Source: Actinomycetota bacterium
GTDB taxonomy: Bacteria > Actinomycetota > Acidimicrobiia > Acidimicrobiales > JAHWLA01
Length of the DNA stretch: 7,874 nucleotides
Assembly (NCBI GenBank): GCA_019347595.1
Contig: JAHWLA010000129.1
Coordinates: 1-7,874 of the forward strand
Direction: 5' to 3'
The notes under the pieces are model-generated. The model worked only from the letters and a program-made list of their open reading frames with translations, was not told where the DNA came from and searched no databases. Position 1 is the stretch's first letter. Each line of letters begins with the position of its first letter. This document shows, one piece after another, positions 6,796 through 7,874 of this stretch. The position numbers were made by a program, and so were the translations under genes.

Positions 6796-6801
6796 AGGCT
6801 A
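6796..6801 (-). promoter_or_regulatory. Candidate -10 box (TAGCCT) for leaderless helicase transcript
   Basis: On the minus strand TAGCCT fits TANNNT and ends six bases before ATG 6789. That spacing places the transcription start on or near the A of the start codon. No ribosome-binding site precedes the ATG, which supports leaderless translation. No clear -35 is seen. Short motif, so moderate to low confidence. Confidence 0.4.
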
Positions 6802-6877
6802 CGAACGCCACCCCCCGCCGCGGTGGATGCCGCCGCCCTCCGGTTGTGGTGCCAGAACGACGGTGTGGGGCGCGAAG

Positions 6878-6892
6878 CGGCGCCCGGCGCCG
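6878..6892. repeat. GC hairpin (CGGCGC / GCGCCG, 3-nt loop)
   Basis: A 6-bp perfect stem (6878-6883 with 6887-6892) with a three-base loop lies in the 5' region of the helicase gene, downstream of the candidate structured RNA. In DNA this rich in GC such a hairpin can arise by chance. It could contribute to ending the upstream RNA. Confidence 0.35.
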
Positions 6893-6898
6893 GGGTCG

Positions 6899-6930
6899 GA
6901 TGCCTCCGGTCGGGGGGGACCCGCGGCATC
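6899..6930 (-). terminator. Symmetric hairpin at the end of the candidate structured RNA
   Basis: On the minus strand GATGCC (6930-6925) pairs with GGCATC (6904-6899), and GGTC (6921-6918, read as GGTC) pairs with GACC (6911-6908). The internal loop is a symmetric 3x3 and the terminal loop is six C. It lies about 35 nt beyond the last large helix of the candidate RNA and could be its 3' hairpin or terminator. There is no U-run after it. Confidence 0.35.
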
Positions 6931-6962
6931 GTTCCGCGCGCAGCGCCGGGCGCCGACGCGAC

Positions 6963-7208
6963 GGAGCCCCAAGTAGCCGAACTGCGCGAACGCCGCCCGG
7001 GCTCCTTGGGGCCCTGTCTTCGGTCCTCTGCCTCCGTACGCCCTCTGCCTTGCGGCTCGGAGCGGACCTGGTCTTGCCCCTTCCGAAGAAGGTGCGCAAC
7101 CCTCGGCTTTGGCCCTCCCCCGGGTCTCCCGCTTCGCTCCTTCCGATGCGGGCGGAGGCCTGGGGCCTCCATCCCACTCGGTCGGTGCGCTGCGTTCCTA
7201 CCGGAGTG
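6963..7208 (-). ncRNA. Candidate novel structured RNA (about 245 nt), unidentified family
   Basis: Read on the minus strand, this gene-free stretch folds by eye into consecutive nested helices. CACTC (7208-7204) pairs with GAGTG (7179-7175), and inside it CGGT with ACCG (7203-7200/7186-7183). A GGAGGCC hairpin spans 7170-7154. CCCGC/GCGGG is 7152-7148/7132-7128. ACCC/GGGT (7125-7122/7102-7099) encloses GGC-CAAA-GCC. CCTTC-TTCG-GAAGG spans 7092-7079. GGTCC/GGACC (7068-7064/7026-7022) encloses CTCCG/CGGAG (7062-7058/7036-7032) and GCC-GCAA-GGC (7056-7047). GCCCCAAG/CTTGGGGC (7012-7005/6973-6966) encloses AGCC/GGCT and GCG-TTCG-CGC. The UUCG and GNRA loops exist only on this strand. A TTGACG promoter ends just before the first helix. 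No credible ORF covers it. Lacking RNase P, tmRNA, SRP and riboswitch signatures that I know, I leave it unnamed. The 3' end is uncertain, possibly near 6899. It could instead be a long leader of the helicase mRNA. Confidence 0.6.
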
Positions 7209-7213
7209 ATCGC

Positions 7214-7243
7214 AGTGTGCGCCTGGCCGTATTGGGTCGTCAA
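7214..7243 (-). promoter_or_regulatory. Promoter reading into the candidate structured RNA
   Basis: On the minus strand TTGACG (7243-7238), one base from the -35 consensus TTGACA, is followed after 18 bases by CACACT (7219-7214), a weak -10 that keeps the conserved A2 and T6. The predicted transcription start, about 7209-7206, coincides with the 5' strand of the first helix of the RNA. This agreement between promoter and structure is the main support. Confidence 0.5.
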
Positions 7244-7248
7244 GGGGT

Positions 7249-7296
7249 CTTTCGCAAATCCACAACTGATCCCCCGACATTTCGCGAAATCCCCCG
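7249..7296. promoter_or_regulatory. Operator-like pair of TTTCGC-AAA sites
   Basis: The 12-bp perfect palindrome ATTTCGCGAAAT (7279-7290) and the related TTTCGCAAAT (7250-7259) have centres 30 bp apart, close to three helical turns. Each is followed on + by a C-rich tract, and ATCCCCCG occurs twice at 20-bp spacing (7269-7276 and 7289-7296). The sites stand out as AT-rich in very GC-rich surroundings, and they lie upstream of both the RNA promoter and the hydrolase gene. Inference: a dimeric regulator could bind here. Confidence 0.4.
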
Positions 7297-7331
7297 TTCC
7301 GCCCGTGGTCCTCCACAGGTTGTCCGTCGAT

Positions 7332-7337
7332 TACCGT
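7332..7337 (+). promoter_or_regulatory. Candidate -10 box (TACCGT) for the hydrolase gene
   Basis: TACCGT fits TANNNT and ends nine bases before ATG 7347. There is no Shine-Dalgarno sequence before the ATG, so a leaderless or very short-leader transcript is likely. A TTGTCC at 7320-7325 is too close to serve as its -35. Confidence 0.35.
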
Positions 7338-7346
7338 CGCTCGACG

Positions 7347-7874
7347 ATGCTCAAGGCCTTCGCCGGCGGCCGTCTCTTCGGCTCCCTCCACGGCACCCCG
7401 CCGCCCCGGGTCGTCGCCCTCCACGGCTGGGCACGCACCCACCGCGACTTCGACGCCACCCTGGCCGGCCTCGACGCCCTCGCCCTCGACCTCCCCGGCT
7501 TCGGCGCCACCCCGCCGCCGCCCGAGCCGTGGGGCGCGGCCGCCTACGCCGCCGCCGTGGCCGAGGCCGTCGAGGCGCCCGCGGTGATCGTGGGGCACTC
7601 GTTCGGCGGGCGCGTCGCCGTGCACCTGGCCGTGGCCCGCCCGGACCTGGTGCGGGCGCTGGTGCTGACCGGCGTGCCGCTGTTGCGCCCGCCCGGCGCC
7701 GTCCGGCGCAAGCCCAACCCGGCGTTCCGGGTGGCTCGGGCCCTGCATCGCCGGGGCCTGGTGAGCGACGCCCGCATGGAGGCCATGCGGCAGCGCTACG
7801 GGTCGGCCGACTACCGGGCCGCCCAGGGGGTCATGCGGGCGGTGCACGTCACCGCCGTGAACGAGACGTACGAG
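7347..7874 (+). CDS. Alpha/beta hydrolase (3' truncated by the window end)
   Basis: The frame from ATG 7347 stays open to the last base, giving 176 residues of an alpha/beta-hydrolase fold protein. Visible hallmarks are the oxyanion-hole HGW (26-28) after strand RVVAL, the DLPGFG turn (48-53), and the nucleophile elbow GHSFGG (83-88) with Ser85. ALVLTGVPLL (104-113) follows as the next strand. The acid and His of the triad lie beyond the window. The short N-terminus without a signal peptide suggests a cytoplasmic esterase- or lyase-like enzyme of the prolyl aminopeptidase/MhpC type; the substrate is unknown. The start follows a region without a ribosome-binding site and is supported by the strand RVVALHGW beginning at the expected distance. 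It is divergent from the helicase gene and the candidate RNA. Confidence 0.88.
   Translation, partial: MLKAFAGGRLFGSLHGTPPPRVVALHGWARTHRDFDATLAGLDALALDLPGFGATPPPPEPWGAAAYAAAVAEAVEAPAVIVGHSFGGRVAVHLAVARPDLVRALVLTGVPLLRPPGAVRRKPNPAFRVARALHRRGLVSDARMEAMRQRYGSADYRAAQGVMRAVHVTAVNETYE

Noticed and set aside
6963..7208. RNase P RNA, tmRNA, SRP RNA, or a known riboswitch (glycine, c-di-GMP, c-di-AMP, cobalamin)
   Set aside because: I found no GAGGAAAGUCC-type RNase P core, no tmRNA ends, no GGAAG-NAGCAG SRP loop in a matching stem, and no aptamer core. GGAAGGGGCAAG resembles part of the glycine aptamer, but the rest is absent. A covariance-model search should still be run.
6605..7243. Minus-strand open frames across the intergenic region (for example 6605-7243 and 6657-7847)
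   Set aside because: They are Arg/Gly/Pro-rich with no domain, run through both the promoter and the helicase start in the wrong frame, and overlap the hydrolase. The RNA-like structure explains the region better.
7256..7265. DnaA-box-like AAATCCACA near the operator sites
   Set aside because: Only seven of nine positions match TTATCCACA and no cluster of boxes or origin-type genes is present.
7320..7337. PafBC/RecA-NDp-type DNA-damage promoter (TTGTC...TANNNT) before the hydrolase
   Set aside because: TTGTC and TACCGT are only seven bases apart rather than the roughly twelve in the motif as I know it, and the RGTG portion is missing.

Overview
The window is high-GC bacterial DNA with the gene content of an actinobacterium. 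The indicators are a UvrD-like helicase with a C-terminal HRDC domain (UvrD2 type), a Tat-exported metallophosphoesterase of the PPA1498 type, a DUF2505-like SRPBCC protein, a Lys/Ala-rich nucleic-acid-binding tail, and start sites that look leaderless. An Acidimicrobiia-like lineage would fit, but the sequence alone does not prove it.

Layout. Positions 1-143 are the end of a Lys/Ala-repeat protein on the + strand. It is followed by a 25-bp perfect inverted repeat (149-200), probably a terminator. Next on + come an exonuclease III-type AP endonuclease (235-1005) and a hotdog-fold thioesterase (1002-1685), whose start overlaps the previous stop as ATGA. They converge on a five-gene minus-strand cluster, read from 6789 down to 1705: UvrD2-like helicase, DUF2505-like protein, a 99-aa stand-alone protein resembling sigma-70 region 4, a Tat/LPXTG metallophosphoesterase, and an unknown 140-aa protein. 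Gaps within the cluster are 11, 30, 40 and 6 nt, so it is probably one operon. At the right edge an alpha/beta hydrolase begins on + at 7347 and runs off the window.

The 557-nt gap between the divergent helicase and hydrolase genes (6790-7346) is the most unusual part. On the minus strand it has a TTGACG-type promoter followed immediately by about 245 nt that folds by eye into a series of nested helices. These include C(UUCG)G, UUCG and GCAA (GNRA) tetraloops that are correct only on the minus strand. I see no credible protein there and cannot match it to RNase P RNA, tmRNA, SRP RNA or the riboswitch consensus sequences I know. It is my best candidate for an undescribed structured RNA. Upstream of its promoter lie two related operator-like sites (TTTCGC-AAA type) about 30 bp apart.

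How the genes fit together. Exonuclease III and UvrD2 are both DNA-repair enzymes but lie in separate, oppositely oriented units. The minus-strand cluster mixes a helicase, a probable lipid- or ligand-binding SRPBCC protein, a sigma-4-like acidic protein and a cell-surface phosphoesterase. This looks like a conserved housekeeping neighbourhood rather than a single pathway. I saw no mobile element, CRISPR array, tRNA or rRNA.
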